Origin: JBHELB01 sp041859045
GTDB lineage: Bacteria > Hydrogenedentota > Hydrogenedentia > Hydrogenedentales > SLHB01
Reading direction: 5' to 3'
Length of the DNA stretch: 64,000 bases
Assembly: GCA_041859045.1 (NCBI GenBank)
Contig: JBHELB010000033.1
Span: 1 to 64,000 of the forward strand
The translations under genes and the position numbers were made by a program. Below are positions 17,564 to 26,270 of the stretch, piece by piece (position 1 is the stretch's first letter; every line of letters starts with the position of its first letter). The notes under the pieces are model-generated. The model ran no database searches and was not told where the DNA came from. It worked only from the letters and a program-made list of their open reading frames with translations.

Positions 17564-18451
17564 ATGACTCACCAACGCGAGCCTTGGAAAGTGTCCCTGC
17601 ACGGCGGGCATAGCCGTCTATATTGCGACCATGCAAAGCACACCCTGGAGGAGACGCTTGAGGCGGCGGTAGCCGCCGGATATCACACCTTTGGCGTTAG
17701 CGAGCATGCTCCGCGTCTCGGTACGCAGTTCCTTTACCCCAGTGAGATCGAGATGGGGTGGAACGTCGCGAAAATCGCTGCCGACTTCGAGCGATACGCG
17801 CGGGAAGTGCACGAAATCGCGGACCGTTTTGAGGGTCGCATTACGGTCCTGCGTGGTTTCGAGACTGAAGCCGTGCCGTATGCAGCCTACCGCGAGATCA
17901 TGCAATCGTTCAGATCGCGATTTCACTTTGACTACGTTGTCGGCTCTGTCCACCACGTCGAAGACATTCAAATTGATGGCACGCCCGAGGAATTCGAACG
18001 AGCGGTGGAGAAATTTGGTGGACTCGAGCCTCTTGCTGTGCGGTACTATGAGCAGGTCGCGGAGTTGGTCTCGGCGCTCAAGCCTGAGGTGGTTGGGCAT
18101 CTCGACCTTATCCGCCGCAACGCCCCCCGGGACGCCGTGCTGGAAAGTCCTGCGATCATCGGGGCAGCGCGGCGCGCGCTTGAGGCCGTGCGCGAAAGCA
18201 ATGCTATCCTGGATCTAAACACGGCGGGCTGGCGCAAGGGCCTTGGAGCGCCGTATCCTGCGCCGTGGCTTCTACGCCGGGCGCACGAGATGGGCATCGG
18301 GTTTTGCTTTGGCGACGACAGTCATTCCATCGAAGACGTGGGCGCAGGGATTCCGGAAGCGCGCGCGTACTTGCTTGAGAACGGCGTAAAGACGGTGACC
18401 GTGCTGACCCGCGAAGAAGGAACGGTCGTAAAAAAGACGCTATCGCTCTAG
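17564..18451 (+). CDS. PHP-domain histidinol-phosphatase family protein
   Basis: The protein belongs to the polymerase-and-histidinol-phosphatase (PHP) family of metal phosphoesterases, close to HisK-type histidinol-phosphatases. Metal ligands are visible in order: LHGGHSRLYCDH (about 12-23), SEHAPR (46), GFETE (about 98), GSVHHVED (126), GHLDLIRR (about 178) and FGDDSHSIEDVG (about 246). The 295-residue length is normal. AGGAGCGG precedes the ATG. No other his genes are nearby, so it could serve another sugar phosphate. It begins a four-gene co-directional run. Confidence 0.85.
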   Translation: MTHQREPWKVSLHGGHSRLYCDHAKHTLEETLEAAVAAGYHTFGVSEHAPRLGTQFLYPSEIEMGWNVAKIAADFERYAREVHEIADRFEGRITVLRGFETEAVPYAAYREIMQSFRSRFHFDYVVGSVHHVEDIQIDGTPEEFERAVEKFGGLEPLAVRYYEQVAELVSALKPEVVGHLDLIRRNAPRDAVLESPAIIGAARRALEAVRESNAILDLNTAGWRKGLGAPYPAPWLLRRAHEMGIGFCFGDDSHSIEDVGAGIPEARAYLLENGVKTVTVLTREEGTVVKKTLSL

Positions 18452-18464
18452 AAGGAGAAAAAAC

Positions 18465-18773
18465 ATGCTCGTGGTATTGGTTCATGTGCACGTCAAACCG
18501 GAGTGCGTCGAGGCGTTCAAAGCAGCCTCGGTCGCGAACAGCAAAAAGAGCATTCAGGAACCAGGCATCGCGCGGTTCGACGTGGTGCAACAGTTGGACG
18601 ATCCCGCCCGTTTCGTCCTGATCGAGGCGTATCGTTCCACAGAAGCCGCCGCCGCGCATAAGGAAACGGCGCATTACGCGCAATGGCGCGACACCGTGGC
18701 GGACATGATGGCGGAACCGCGGTATAGCGTAAAATACAGCAACTGTTACCCAGAAGATGAGGCGTGGGGGTAA
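18465..18773 (+). CDS. Small antibiotic-biosynthesis-monooxygenase (ABM) fold protein
   Basis: The 102-residue protein matches the ferredoxin-like ABM/LsrG family: an opening strand MLVVLVHVHVKP, a central EPGIARFDVVQQLDDPARFVLIEAYRS, and HKETAHYAQWRD. Members range from cofactor-free monooxygenases to isomerases such as LsrG. Its substrate is unknown. AAGGAGA lies at ideal spacing, 13 bases after the PHP gene, implying one transcript. The stop is followed 16 bases later by the GH99-like gene. Confidence 0.85.
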   Translation: MLVVLVHVHVKPECVEAFKAASVANSKKSIQEPGIARFDVVQQLDDPARFVLIEAYRSTEAAAAHKETAHYAQWRDTVADMMAEPRYSVKYSNCYPEDEAWG

Positions 18774-18789
18774 TTCAGGAGATAGTGCC

Positions 18790-20583
18790 ATGCGTTCGCT
18801 CAACGTTGCAGCCTTCGCGTTTGGACTTCTGGGTAGTTTGACTGCCGCGACAGCCGTTGCCGAACCACCGCCCGAGCCAGCATGGGACACCGCCAGCGAC
18901 ACTTGGGCGGCGACCGACGCACTGGGACGCAGCGTCGCAATGTACGGTGATGCGAGGCCCTACAGCCCAGGCCGCTATGTGTGTATGTTCTATTTTCTGT
19001 GGCTCGGCGCGCACGTCAATGGCGGGCCGTACGATATCACCAAGATTCTGAAGACCGATCCCGGCGCGATGGAGAAACCCGATAGTCCGCTCTGGGGAGC
19101 GCTCGGAGCGCCTCACCATTGGGGCGAATCGGTGTTCGGTTACTACCGTTCAGATGATCCGTGGGTACTCAAACGACACGCCCAGATGCTCTCAGATGCC
19201 GGTGTGGACGCAGTAATCTTCGACACGAGCAATCAAGTCATCTACGAGCAAGACTACACAGCCCTAATGAAGGCATTCCTCAGCGTGCGCGAAGCGGGCA
19301 ATCGCGCGCCGCAGGTCGCGTTCCTCACCCCCTTTTGGATGCCCGGCAAGACGGTGCGAGAGCTGTATGACAAGCTCTATAGCAAAGGACTCTACAAGGA
19401 CCTATGGTTCATGTGGGAAGGCAAACCTCTGATCCTAGCCAACAAAGAGCAGGTCGACGCGGATCTGCATGACTTCTTCACGTTTCGCCGTCCACAGCCT
19501 GACTATTTCCAGGGCCCTGTGCAACCGGATATGTGGAGTTGGCTCGAGGTTTACCCGCAGCACGTGTTCCGCAACAGCCGCGGCGAGAAAGAGCAAATGT
19601 CCGTGGGGGTCGCGCAAAACGCCGTTGTGGACGAACGGGGCAATCGACTCGGTACGATGTCGGAACCCACCGCCTTTGGGCGCAGCTACCACAAAGGACG
19701 TTACGACAAAGATCCGAACGCGGTCCTGTACGGCCACAACTTTGCTGAACAGTGGGAACGTGCGTTACGCGAAGACCCGCGCGCGGTATTCGTGACGGGC
19801 TGGAACGAATGGATCGCCGGACGATTCGAGGAGTTTAACGGCAAGAAACTTCCTGTGATGTTTGTAGACCAATTCGACCAGGAGCACAGCCGCGATATCG
19901 AGCCAATGAAGGGCGGGCACGGCGACAATTACTATTACCAACTCATCGACAACGTGCGCAGGTATAAGGGCGTTCACAAACCGCCCGCGGCTTCGTTGCC
20001 CAAAACCATTGCGATCGACAGCAGCTTTGAACAGTGGGAAGACGTGAAGCCGGAATTCCGGGACGACATCAAGGACGTGTGGCGTCGCGACCATCCCGGA
20101 TACAACACGGACACGCGGTATGTCAATCGCACCGGCCGTAACGATCTGTACACCATAAAAGTCGCCCGCGACGCCCAGAACATTTACTTCTACGCAAAGA
20201 CGTTGGGGGCTCTAACCCCCTGCACCGATCCCGACTGGATGGTGTTGTTTGTCGATGCCGACAACAATCCCGCGACGGGCTGGTTGGGATACGACTATGC
20301 GCTGAATCGCCGGGGCAAAGACGCCAAGACAACCCATGTCGAGCTTACGAAGAGCGGATGGAACTGGACTCCCGCAGGCGAGGCCACATTTCGCGTGGAA
20401 GACAACGAGCTAATGCTCGCCGTTCCGCGCAAGACGCTCGGATTGCCCGAGGGAGACGCGCCGCTGAGGTTCACCTTCAAATGGGCGGACAACTATCAGA
20501 TCGAGGACAACCCTGACGCCTTCTTGCTCAACGGTGACACCGCGCCAAACGCCCGGTTCCGTTACGTGTATGCCACTGAGTAA
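18790..20583 (+). CDS. Secreted GH99-like glycosidase with CBM9-like domain
   Basis: A signal peptide (MRSLNVAAFAFGLLGSLTAATAVA) is followed by a barrel domain with YVCMFYFLWLGAHVNGGPYD, DDPWVLKRHAQMLSDAGVDAVIFD and the active-site-like GWNEWIAGRFEEF, resembling GH99/GH71-type glycosidases. The last 190 residues or so look like a CBM9-type carbohydrate-binding module (IDSSFEQWEDV, IYFYAKTLG, MVLFVDADNNPATGWLGYDY). I chose ATG 18790 because AGGAGA (18777-18782) precedes it and a clean signal peptide begins there. The length is 597 residues. Its 3' end overlaps pbpC by 14 bases. The glycan substrate is unknown. Confidence 0.75.
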   Translation: MRSLNVAAFAFGLLGSLTAATAVAEPPPEPAWDTASDTWAATDALGRSVAMYGDARPYSPGRYVCMFYFLWLGAHVNGGPYDITKILKTDPGAMEKPDSPLWGALGAPHHWGESVFGYYRSDDPWVLKRHAQMLSDAGVDAVIFDTSNQVIYEQDYTALMKAFLSVREAGNRAPQVAFLTPFWMPGKTVRELYDKLYSKGLYKDLWFMWEGKPLILANKEQVDADLHDFFTFRRPQPDYFQGPVQPDMWSWLEVYPQHVFRNSRGEKEQMSVGVAQNAVVDERGNRLGTMSEPTAFGRSYHKGRYDKDPNAVLYGHNFAEQWERALREDPRAVFVTGWNEWIAGRFEEFNGKKLPVMFVDQFDQEHSRDIEPMKGGHGDNYYYQLIDNVRRYKGVHKPPAASLPKTIAIDSSFEQWEDVKPEFRDDIKDVWRRDHPGYNTDTRYVNRTGRNDLYTIKVARDAQNIYFYAKTLGALTPCTDPDWMVLFVDADNNPATGWLGYDYALNRRGKDAKTTHVELTKSGWNWTPAGEATFRVEDNELMLAVPRKTLGLPEGDAPLRFTFKWADNYQIEDNPDAFLLNGDTAPNARFRYVYATE

Positions 20584-22867
20584 TTCGGGAAGAACGTTGT
20601 TCTTCAAGACGCGAAGGCACATCCTCGTCCCGCTCAGTGTGATTGCGCTGATAGGCGTCGTGAGTCTGTTCATCTGGCTGCGTACGCCTATCGACGCCGT
20701 ACCGTACCTCGCGCTAGAACCATCTCCAGAAATGCAGGATCGAAATGGCCGCCTCTTGTATCCTTTTCCCAATGCGGCAGGGGCGTGGTGTTTTCCCCGC
20801 GAATTGGAACAGATTTCCCCCCGGTTCCTTGCGGCAATCGTCGCCGCCGAGGACCAACGCTTTGCTGAACATCCCGGCGTCGACCTACTAGCCGTCGCGC
20901 GCGCGATAGGACAAAATATCCGTCACATGCGCGTAAAGTCCGGTGCCTCCACCCTGACCATGCAAGTGGTCAAGCGCACTCGCGACGGCCGGCCAACTAT
21001 GCTCACAAAAGCAGGGGAGATGCTCCGAGCGCTACGCCTCGAACACTCCGCCTCCAAGAATGAAATCCTGCGCGCCTACGTCAACGGCGTACCGTTCGGA
21101 CTTAACAGCATCGGGTGTGAAGCTGCCGCTCGACGTTACTTCGGCAAAACAGCCAAGGAACTGACGCTTGCCGAGGCGGCGCTACTTGCTGGACTTCCCA
21201 AGGCGCCTTCCCTCTTCATGCCGTTGGCGCACCCGCAGCGCGCGCTTGAACGCAGAGACTATGTGCTTGGCCGCATGCGCGCGGGGGGAATGATCAGCCA
21301 CGAGGAATATCAAGCCGCCGTCAAAGAGCCTCTCAGCGTTCAACGGCATGAGTTTCCGCGCTATGCGCCCCACCTAGCGCAACGCTTGCGTCCAAACACC
21401 GCGCTCCGCACTACGCTCGACTTTTCACTTCAAGATCGCGTTGAGCAAACCGTCGCGCGTCATGTCGCCAGGTTTTCCCCTGGGATATCCAACGGCGCGG
21501 CTATCGTGGTGGATGTGCGTTCGGGCGAAATCCTGGCGAGAGTGGGTTCGGCCGGATTCTTCACTGCCCCCAGCGGTCAAGTAGACATCTGCCGAGCCCC
21601 CCGATCGCCTGGCTCCGCGCTCAAGCCTTTTGCATACGCCTTGGCGCTCGAAATGAGTCTGCTCTACCCAACCGAACTTCTCCTCGATAACACCCTCGAC
21701 TACGGACGCTATCAACCGGTGAACTTTGACGGGCGGAAGCGGGGCCTCATCACCGCGGATGCCGCATTGCGTCATTCGCTCAACATCCCTGCGGTACTCG
21801 TGACGAACCGGGTGGGCGTCCCTGGGTTCTACAGACTTCTAAAGGACCTCGGCCTTTCCACGTTGACGCGACGGCCCGAGGAGTATGGTCTCGGACTCGT
21901 GATCGGCAACTGTGAAGTGAGACTTGAGGAAGCCGCCGCAGCGTACACGGCGCTTGCGCGCCTGGGCCTGTACCGTCCGCTCACCACCGTCCTCGGCGCC
22001 GCAACGGAAGAACACCGTGTGCTCTCGCGAGGCGTCTGTCTGGCGTTGTTCGACATGCTCGAACAGCCGTTTCCAGGTATGCTGGACAAAAGCCTGGTTC
22101 CGGCGGGATTTGCCCCCCCGCGAGTCTGCTGGAAAACGGGGACCTCCACGGGGCTTCACGATGCCTGGGCCTTCATGTTCAACGATTCCCGGGTTGTGGG
22201 CGTGTGGATGGGCAATAGCGATGGCAAATCCTCCCGGCAACTCGTCGGTGCGTATGCCGCTTTGCCGCTTGCCGCGGAGATTTTTTTGTCAGTGGTGGAT
22301 TCCAACTCTGCCACGTGGCCCGCTGCGGGGGACGACCTGCGCACAGTAGTGGTCTGCGCAGTGAGCGGCCTGCCCGTTTCGACCAGTTGCCCCGTGACGC
22401 GCAACGCGCGCGTGCCCCGCGAGGAACTCCTGCAACGTACGTGCGCGCTGCATCGCCCTGACTCGGCGATTGCCTGGGGCAATGCAAACGGCGGTATTCG
22501 GGAAACCTGGCCCGCAAGTGCAAATGACTGGGATTTGGCCAAGCTACGAGGAAGCGCTTCTGCTGGGGCAAATGGTGAGACGACGGAAGGCGCTGTGCGG
22601 GATGAGGCGCTGCGCATCCTGGCCCCTGCAAACGACGCGAAATATGTACTCACCGGCGAGACGAACGCGGACAGGATACGGCTGGAAACGTCTCTTGACG
22701 CGGAAGGCGGCTTGCACTGGTATCTGGACGAACGCTACCTCGGCACTTCCTCGGTAGACCAACCTCGGTTCCTACCGCTGAGTGTCGGCCAACACAAACT
22801 CACGTGTCTCGGTCCAAACGGCGCTATCCACTCGGTGCGTTTTGAGGTAAGCGCACTAAGCCGCTGA
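20570..22867 (+). CDS. pbpC: Penicillin-binding protein 1C
   Basis: This is a bifunctional peptidoglycan glycosyltransferase/transpeptidase in the periplasm with one N-terminal membrane span (LVPLSVIALIGVVSLFIWL). The transglycosylase domain carries AAEDQRFAEHPGVD (catalytic Glu at about 93) and GASTLTMQ. The transpeptidase has SALK (Ser about 349), RHSLN for the SxN motif and KTGTSTG (about 522). The last 90 residues fit the PBP1C C-terminal domain. The start at 20570 lies inside the GH99-like gene, overlapping its stop by 14 bases, so translation is probably coupled. The length is 765 residues. Confidence 0.93.
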   Translation: MPLSNSGRTLFFKTRRHILVPLSVIALIGVVSLFIWLRTPIDAVPYLALEPSPEMQDRNGRLLYPFPNAAGAWCFPRELEQISPRFLAAIVAAEDQRFAEHPGVDLLAVARAIGQNIRHMRVKSGASTLTMQVVKRTRDGRPTMLTKAGEMLRALRLEHSASKNEILRAYVNGVPFGLNSIGCEAAARRYFGKTAKELTLAEAALLAGLPKAPSLFMPLAHPQRALERRDYVLGRMRAGGMISHEEYQAAVKEPLSVQRHEFPRYAPHLAQRLRPNTALRTTLDFSLQDRVEQTVARHVARFSPGISNGAAIVVDVRSGEILARVGSAGFFTAPSGQVDICRAPRSPGSALKPFAYALALEMSLLYPTELLLDNTLDYGRYQPVNFDGRKRGLITADAALRHSLNIPAVLVTNRVGVPGFYRLLKDLGLSTLTRRPEEYGLGLVIGNCEVRLEEAAAAYTALARLGLYRPLTTVLGAATEEHRVLSRGVCLALFDMLEQPFPGMLDKSLVPAGFAPPRVCWKTGTSTGLHDAWAFMFNDSRVVGVWMGNSDGKSSRQLVGAYAALPLAAEIFLSVVDSNSATWPAAGDDLRTVVVCAVSGLPVSTSCPVTRNARVPREELLQRTCALHRPDSAIAWGNANGGIRETWPASANDWDLAKLRGSASAGANGETTEGAVRDEALRILAPANDAKYVLTGETNADRIRLETSLDAEGGLHWYLDERYLGTSSVDQPRFLPLSVGQHKLTCLGPNGAIHSVRFEVSALSR

Positions 22868-22880
22868 ATTCTTGGGATAT

Positions 22881-23942
22881 TTAGGCGGAATTCAACTCGA
22901 ACAGCGCAATTTCCGCCGTCTTCCCTCGCAGGGCGATATGCCCACACGGCACAAAGCCGTCGGACTCCCGCAAACGCGACCACGTCGCCTCGGAAATCCG
23001 AATCGCGCCGGGCGTGCATAGCTTCTCGATTCGTGCCGCCGTGTTGACGGCATCGCCAATCACCGTGAGGTCTTTTCGCTCCGCACCGCCCACGTCGCCT
23101 TGCACAACAGGCCCGCTGTTAATTCCAATGCGGATTTGAAAACGCGGTGCTCCGGCGGCCGCACGACGGCTATTCACTTCCACCAACGCGCCGAGAATGC
23201 CCTTTGCGGCGTTTACCGCGTCGTTCGCGTCGAAAAACACCGCCAGCGCGGCATCGCCCATGAACTTATCTATATCCCCATGATGCTTGGCGGTGACCAC
23301 CTCGCACACGGCGAAGAAATCGTTCAAGAGCGCCAAGACGACGTCGGGCGGGCTCGACTCCGAGATCGAGGTAAACCCGACGACATCGGCAAAGAACACC
23401 GTTAGTTCACGCCGGGCGGCCCCGCTCTGCTCTTCCGTCTGCGCCTGAACCAAAACGTCGTCATACGTCGTCTGGGAAACGTAGCGTCGGATGAGCCGGG
23501 CGAATTTCTCCTGCAGGATTCGGTACTCCTCCTGTGCGGTGATGTCACGGAACACCTCGATCGCGCCAATAACCTTTCCCGCCACGTCGTGAATGGGAGA
23601 GATGTGGGTCTCCACAGGGATGCGTCCCCCATTCTTGCGCAGGGGATACACCTTGGCGCGAACGTTGATATCCTGCTCGATGGCCCGGAGCAACGGACAG
23701 GCCGTCCGACACAGTTCCACGCCCTGCTCGTCCAGGTGACAGAGAATATTGTTTGCGCAGCAGCGTCCATCCACGTCGTCGGCGCTGTAGCCGGTAATCT
23801 CCTGAGCGCCCCGGTTCCAGTAGACGATCTTCCGGTCTCGGTCCACGATGTACACCCCATCGAAAACGCCGTCCAGCACGTGCGTAAAGAAAGGATTATC
23901 GCGCGTCATCGTGTTAAGCGTCAGATTTTTTGGGGACTCCAT
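22881..23942 (-). CDS. PAS-domain adenylate cyclase (class III)
   Basis: An N-terminal PAS sensor (VLDGVFDGVYIVDRDRKIVYWNRGAQEITGYSADD) contains the Cys-rich stretch CCANNILCHLDEQGVELCRTACPL seen in one PAS subtype. A class III cyclase domain follows: FFADVVGFTSI with the metal Asp, KFMGDAALAVFF with the second metal Asp and an adenine-type Lys, and RKDLTVIGDAVNTAARIEK. The residue choice favours ATP over GTP. ATG 23942 is preferred because GGAGAGG lies upstream; it yields 353 residues with no membrane segment. It is convergent with pbpC, 13 bases apart, and no cAMP receptor is adjacent. Confidence 0.88.
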   Translation of the reverse strand: MESPKNLTLNTMTRDNPFFTHVLDGVFDGVYIVDRDRKIVYWNRGAQEITGYSADDVDGRCCANNILCHLDEQGVELCRTACPLLRAIEQDINVRAKVYPLRKNGGRIPVETHISPIHDVAGKVIGAIEVFRDITAQEEYRILQEKFARLIRRYVSQTTYDDVLVQAQTEEQSGAARRELTVFFADVVGFTSISESSPPDVVLALLNDFFAVCEVVTAKHHGDIDKFMGDAALAVFFDANDAVNAAKGILGALVEVNSRRAAAGAPRFQIRIGINSGPVVQGDVGGAERKDLTVIGDAVNTAARIEKLCTPGAIRISEATWSRLRESDGFVPCGHIALRGKTAEIALFELNSA

Positions 23943-24034
23943 CCTGGCCTCTCCGGAGTTGATGTTTTGCTCTCTATTCCCATTATCCCCACCCAAGCAG
24001 GAAGGCGCAAGGCCCCCTTGTATTCCTGAAGTTA

Positions 24035-24043
24035 TGGTATAAT
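24035..24043 (+). promoter_or_regulatory. Extended -10 promoter of a small transcript
   Basis: TGgTATAAT is a perfect extended -10 element. No good -35 box lies at normal spacing, as is usual for extended -10 promoters. It would start a transcript near 24050. Confidence 0.7.
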
Positions 24044-24108
24044 CCGCTCAGACCTAAAAGCGGCGATGGGCCCCAGTGGGGGGTGCCCGGGAAACGCGGA
24101 TGCGTCGG

Positions 24109-24126
24109 AAAGGAGGTGGTCCGGCT
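24109..24126 (+). promoter_or_regulatory. 18-base sequence complementary to the 16S rRNA 3' end
   Basis: AAAGGAGGTGGTCCGGCT, directly before an ATG, can pair over all 18 positions with the usual bacterial 16S tail GGCUGGAUCACCUCCUUU (15 Watson-Crick and 3 G-U pairs). The core GGAGG lies 10 bases before the ATG, as a Shine-Dalgarno site should, but the complementarity is far longer than ordinary. Confidence 0.65.
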
Positions 24127-24210
24127 ATGGAAAGTCCTAGTACGTCTCGCGGTGCCATGGTTGGACATTCCAGGGAGGTTCGTGCTTCTTTGGAGGACCT
24201 GAAGACGTAG
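24127..24210 (+). CDS. Candidate 27-residue small protein or leader peptide
   Basis: This short open reading frame (MESPSTSRGAMVGHS at its start, 27 codons) has no recognisable domain, membrane span or amino-acid run typical of an attenuator peptide. It is proposed because everything around it looks like a gene: an extended -10 promoter at 24035, an exceptionally strong ribosome-binding sequence ending at its ATG, and an intrinsic terminator at 24265. It could be a real microprotein, or the RNA itself could be the functional product, with 16S complementarity as its point. The next gene (FAH family) starts 162 bases later, so an attenuation role is also possible. Confidence 0.4.
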   Translation: MESPSTSRGAMVGHSREVRASLEDLKT

Positions 24211-24264
24211 CTACGTTTGCAAGGTAGGACTGTGGCGCCCGAACGCACACAGGACTGGTTGATT

Positions 24265-24300
24265 GGCGGCGTCTCGGAAACGGGACGCCGCCTTATATTT
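24265..24300 (+). terminator. Intrinsic terminator of the small transcript
   Basis: GGCGGCGTCTCG (24265-24276) and CGGGACGCCGCC (24281-24292) form a 12-bp stem (one T-G pair) with a GAAA tetraloop, followed by TTATATTT. It closes the 24035-24300 unit 72 bases before the FAH-family gene. Confidence 0.8.
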
Positions 24301-24372
24301 GGGCTCTGCCCCAACATTAAAGTACAATCCGGAGTCCACGGGACAAGATAACGGCTAGGGGAGAAGAGAACC

Positions 24373-25164
24373 ATGCGTATTGCGCATATTGTGGATTCGA
24401 ACGGACGCCAGAGCTACGCCGAGGAAGTCGCGCCGGGGCGTTTTGAGTGGCTGGAAGGAAGTACCCTTGGTTCCCTGGCGCGGACGGGCAAGGCGGCAGT
24501 GCCAGCACGCTGGCTGCCTATCATAGACCCGCGCGCGATGCTCTGCATTGGCCGAAATTATGCGGGACACGCGCGGGAGCGCGGCGAGGAAATTCCCTCC
24601 GAGCCCGTGGTGTTCATGAAGAATCCCTCCACCGTCACAGGCCACCTTGAGCCAATTATGATTCCGTCGGTCTGCGAAGACGAGGTGGACTACGAAGGGG
24701 AATTGGCGGTCGTCCTGGGACAAGACGTCAAGAACATTTCCCAAACCGACGCGCTCAGCGCCGTGTGGGGCTACACCATCGCGAACGACGTTTCGGCGCG
24801 CGTCTGGCAATCGCAACGCGGCGGCGGGCAATGGTGCCGCGCGAAGAGTTTCGACACGTTTGCGCCGTTAGGCCCGGTCCTGGTCACGCCAGACGAACTT
24901 GGCGATCCGCAAAACCTGCAAATCACAACGGAAGTCTCTGGGGAAGTGCTGCAAGACTGCTCAACGCAGCAGATGCTGTTCAGCGTGGCGGAACTGATTG
25001 CGTTTCTGTCGCAAGACACGACGCTCCTGGCAGGCACGGTCCTCTTGACCGGAACCCCGGAAGGCGTGGGCTGGTCGCGCACGCCCCGGCGCACCCTCAA
25101 GAGCGTAGATGTTGTGCGCGTGACGATCTCGGGAATTGGCGTCCTCGAAAATCCGGTCCAGTAG
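24373..25164 (+). CDS. Fumarylacetoacetate hydrolase (FAH) family protein
   Basis: This is a cytosolic metal-dependent hydrolase/decarboxylase-type enzyme of catabolic pathways (fumarylpyruvate, oxalomesaconate and similar substrates). Family blocks are clear: MLCIGRNYAGHARERG (about 56-71), PVVFMKNPSTVTGH, the metal-binding DYEGELAVVLG (about 106-116), GYTIANDVSARVWQ (132-145) and the C-terminal LLTGTPEGVGWSR. The length is 263 residues. GGGGAGAAGAG precedes the ATG. The exact substrate cannot be assigned. It is followed 31 bases later by the glucuronokinase-like gene and may share a transcript with it. Confidence 0.9.
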   Translation: MRIAHIVDSNGRQSYAEEVAPGRFEWLEGSTLGSLARTGKAAVPARWLPIIDPRAMLCIGRNYAGHARERGEEIPSEPVVFMKNPSTVTGHLEPIMIPSVCEDEVDYEGELAVVLGQDVKNISQTDALSAVWGYTIANDVSARVWQSQRGGGQWCRAKSFDTFAPLGPVLVTPDELGDPQNLQITTEVSGEVLQDCSTQQMLFSVAELIAFLSQDTTLLAGTVLLTGTPEGVGWSRTPRRTLKSVDVVRVTISGIGVLENPVQ

Positions 25165-25195
25165 GTGGTTTCTCCCTTACGATAGAAAGGCATTC

Positions 25196-26191
25196 ATGGC
25201 AGTCGAGGCGAGTGCATATGCGCGGGCGGCGCTGGTGGGCAATCCATCGGACGGCTACTTCGGGAAGACCATCAGCTTCACTTTCAAGGAATTCGCCGCG
25301 AAGGTAAGTCTGTATGAAAGTCCAGAACTCGAGATCGTCCCGAGTTTTCAAGACCGGTCACGTTATGCCACTTTGCGCGACCTTGTGCAGGATGTGAAAT
25401 CGCAGGGCTACTACGGCGGCATTCGCCTCATGAAGGCGGCGATTCGGAAGTTCGTCGACTACTGCGATCGGCACGGGACTTCCCTGCACGACCAGCCGTT
25501 CTCGATCCGCTACCGCTCCAGCATCCCGCGCCGCGTCGGGTTGGCCGGATCGAGTGCGCTCGTGGTGGCGACGTTGCGATGCCTGATGGAGTATTACGAC
25601 GTCGAGATCCCGCTGCCGCTGCTGGCTAACCTCGCACTGAGCGTAGAGAAAGACGAGTTGGGAATTGGCGCTGGGCTACAGGACCGCGTCGCGCAGGTCT
25701 ATGAAGGCCTGGTCTACATGAATTTCGACCGCGGCCTTCTCGAATCGCGCGGCTTTGGCGAATATATCGAACTCGATCCCGCGCAACTGCCCCCGCTCTA
25801 TATCGCGTATCGCACCACCTTGGCTGAAGGCTCCGAAGTATTCCACAACGACATCCGTGGGCGCTGGCAAAAGGGCGATCCGGAGGTCGTCCAGGCCATG
25901 CAGGATTTTGCACAATGCGCCGAAGAAGTCCGGGCCTTGCTCGGCGCGGGCAGAGGGGAGGAGATTGGCCCCTGGATCGACCGCAACTTCGACCGCCGCC
26001 GCTCCATCTACAACCTCGACCCCGCGCTTGTCGAGATGGTCACACGCGCCCGCGCTACCGGGGCCTCAGCCCACTTCACCGGCTCCGGCGGCGCCATCCT
26101 CGGTGCCTACGACACCGAAGCAACCTACCAGCGTCTCCTCGAAACCTTCGAAGGCACCGGCACCATCGTATTCAAGCCCACGATTGTGTGA
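25196..26191 (+). CDS. GHMP kinase, glucuronokinase-like
   Basis: GHMP kinases phosphorylate small molecules such as sugars at C1. The N-terminal block ARAALVGNPSDGYFGKTIS closely recalls plant glucuronokinase, which makes glucuronate-1-phosphate. The ATP loop RVGLAGSSALVVATL (about 111-125) and the C-terminal block SAHFTGSGGAILGAY are intact. I chose ATG 25196 because GAAAGG precedes it and family members begin at this point; the length is 331 residues. It converges on a gene encoding a UDP-sugar-pyrophosphorylase domain, the enzyme that acts after glucuronokinase in plants, which supports a salvage role. Confidence 0.82.
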   Translation: MAVEASAYARAALVGNPSDGYFGKTISFTFKEFAAKVSLYESPELEIVPSFQDRSRYATLRDLVQDVKSQGYYGGIRLMKAAIRKFVDYCDRHGTSLHDQPFSIRYRSSIPRRVGLAGSSALVVATLRCLMEYYDVEIPLPLLANLALSVEKDELGIGAGLQDRVAQVYEGLVYMNFDRGLLESRGFGEYIELDPAQLPPLYIAYRTTLAEGSEVFHNDIRGRWQKGDPEVVQAMQDFAQCAEEVRALLGAGRGEEIGPWIDRNFDRRRSIYNLDPALVEMVTRARATGASAHFTGSGGAILGAYDTEATYQRLLETFEGTGTIVFKPTIV

Positions 26192-26230
26192 TATCGAGCC
26201 GCGCCATCACTGAAGTCTCTTTGAAGGAGA

Positions 26231-26266
26231 CCGGGGAAACATTTCTGCTCTGAGAAGTTTCCCCGG
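26231..26266. terminator. Hairpin between convergent kinase genes
   Basis: CCGGGGAAAC (26231-26240) pairs perfectly with GTTTCCCCGG (26257-26266). It has no T-run but sits between two convergent stops and shares its GGGGAAA/TTTCCCC stem with other terminators in the window. Confidence 0.65.
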
Positions 26267-26270
26267 CTAC

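Noticed and set aside
22865..22894. GAATTC inverted repeat between pbpC and the cyclase as a terminator
   Set aside because: The arms are short and AT-rich with a 16-base loop and no T-run; it is probably chance.
24127..24150. RNase P RNA (GGAAAGTCC resembles its conserved core)
   Set aside because: The unit is only about 250 bases, the match is short and no other RNase P core segment is present.
24054..24374. 106-codon minus-strand frame
   Set aside because: It runs antisense to a promoter-to-terminator unit, with no ribosome-binding site and no recognisable domain.
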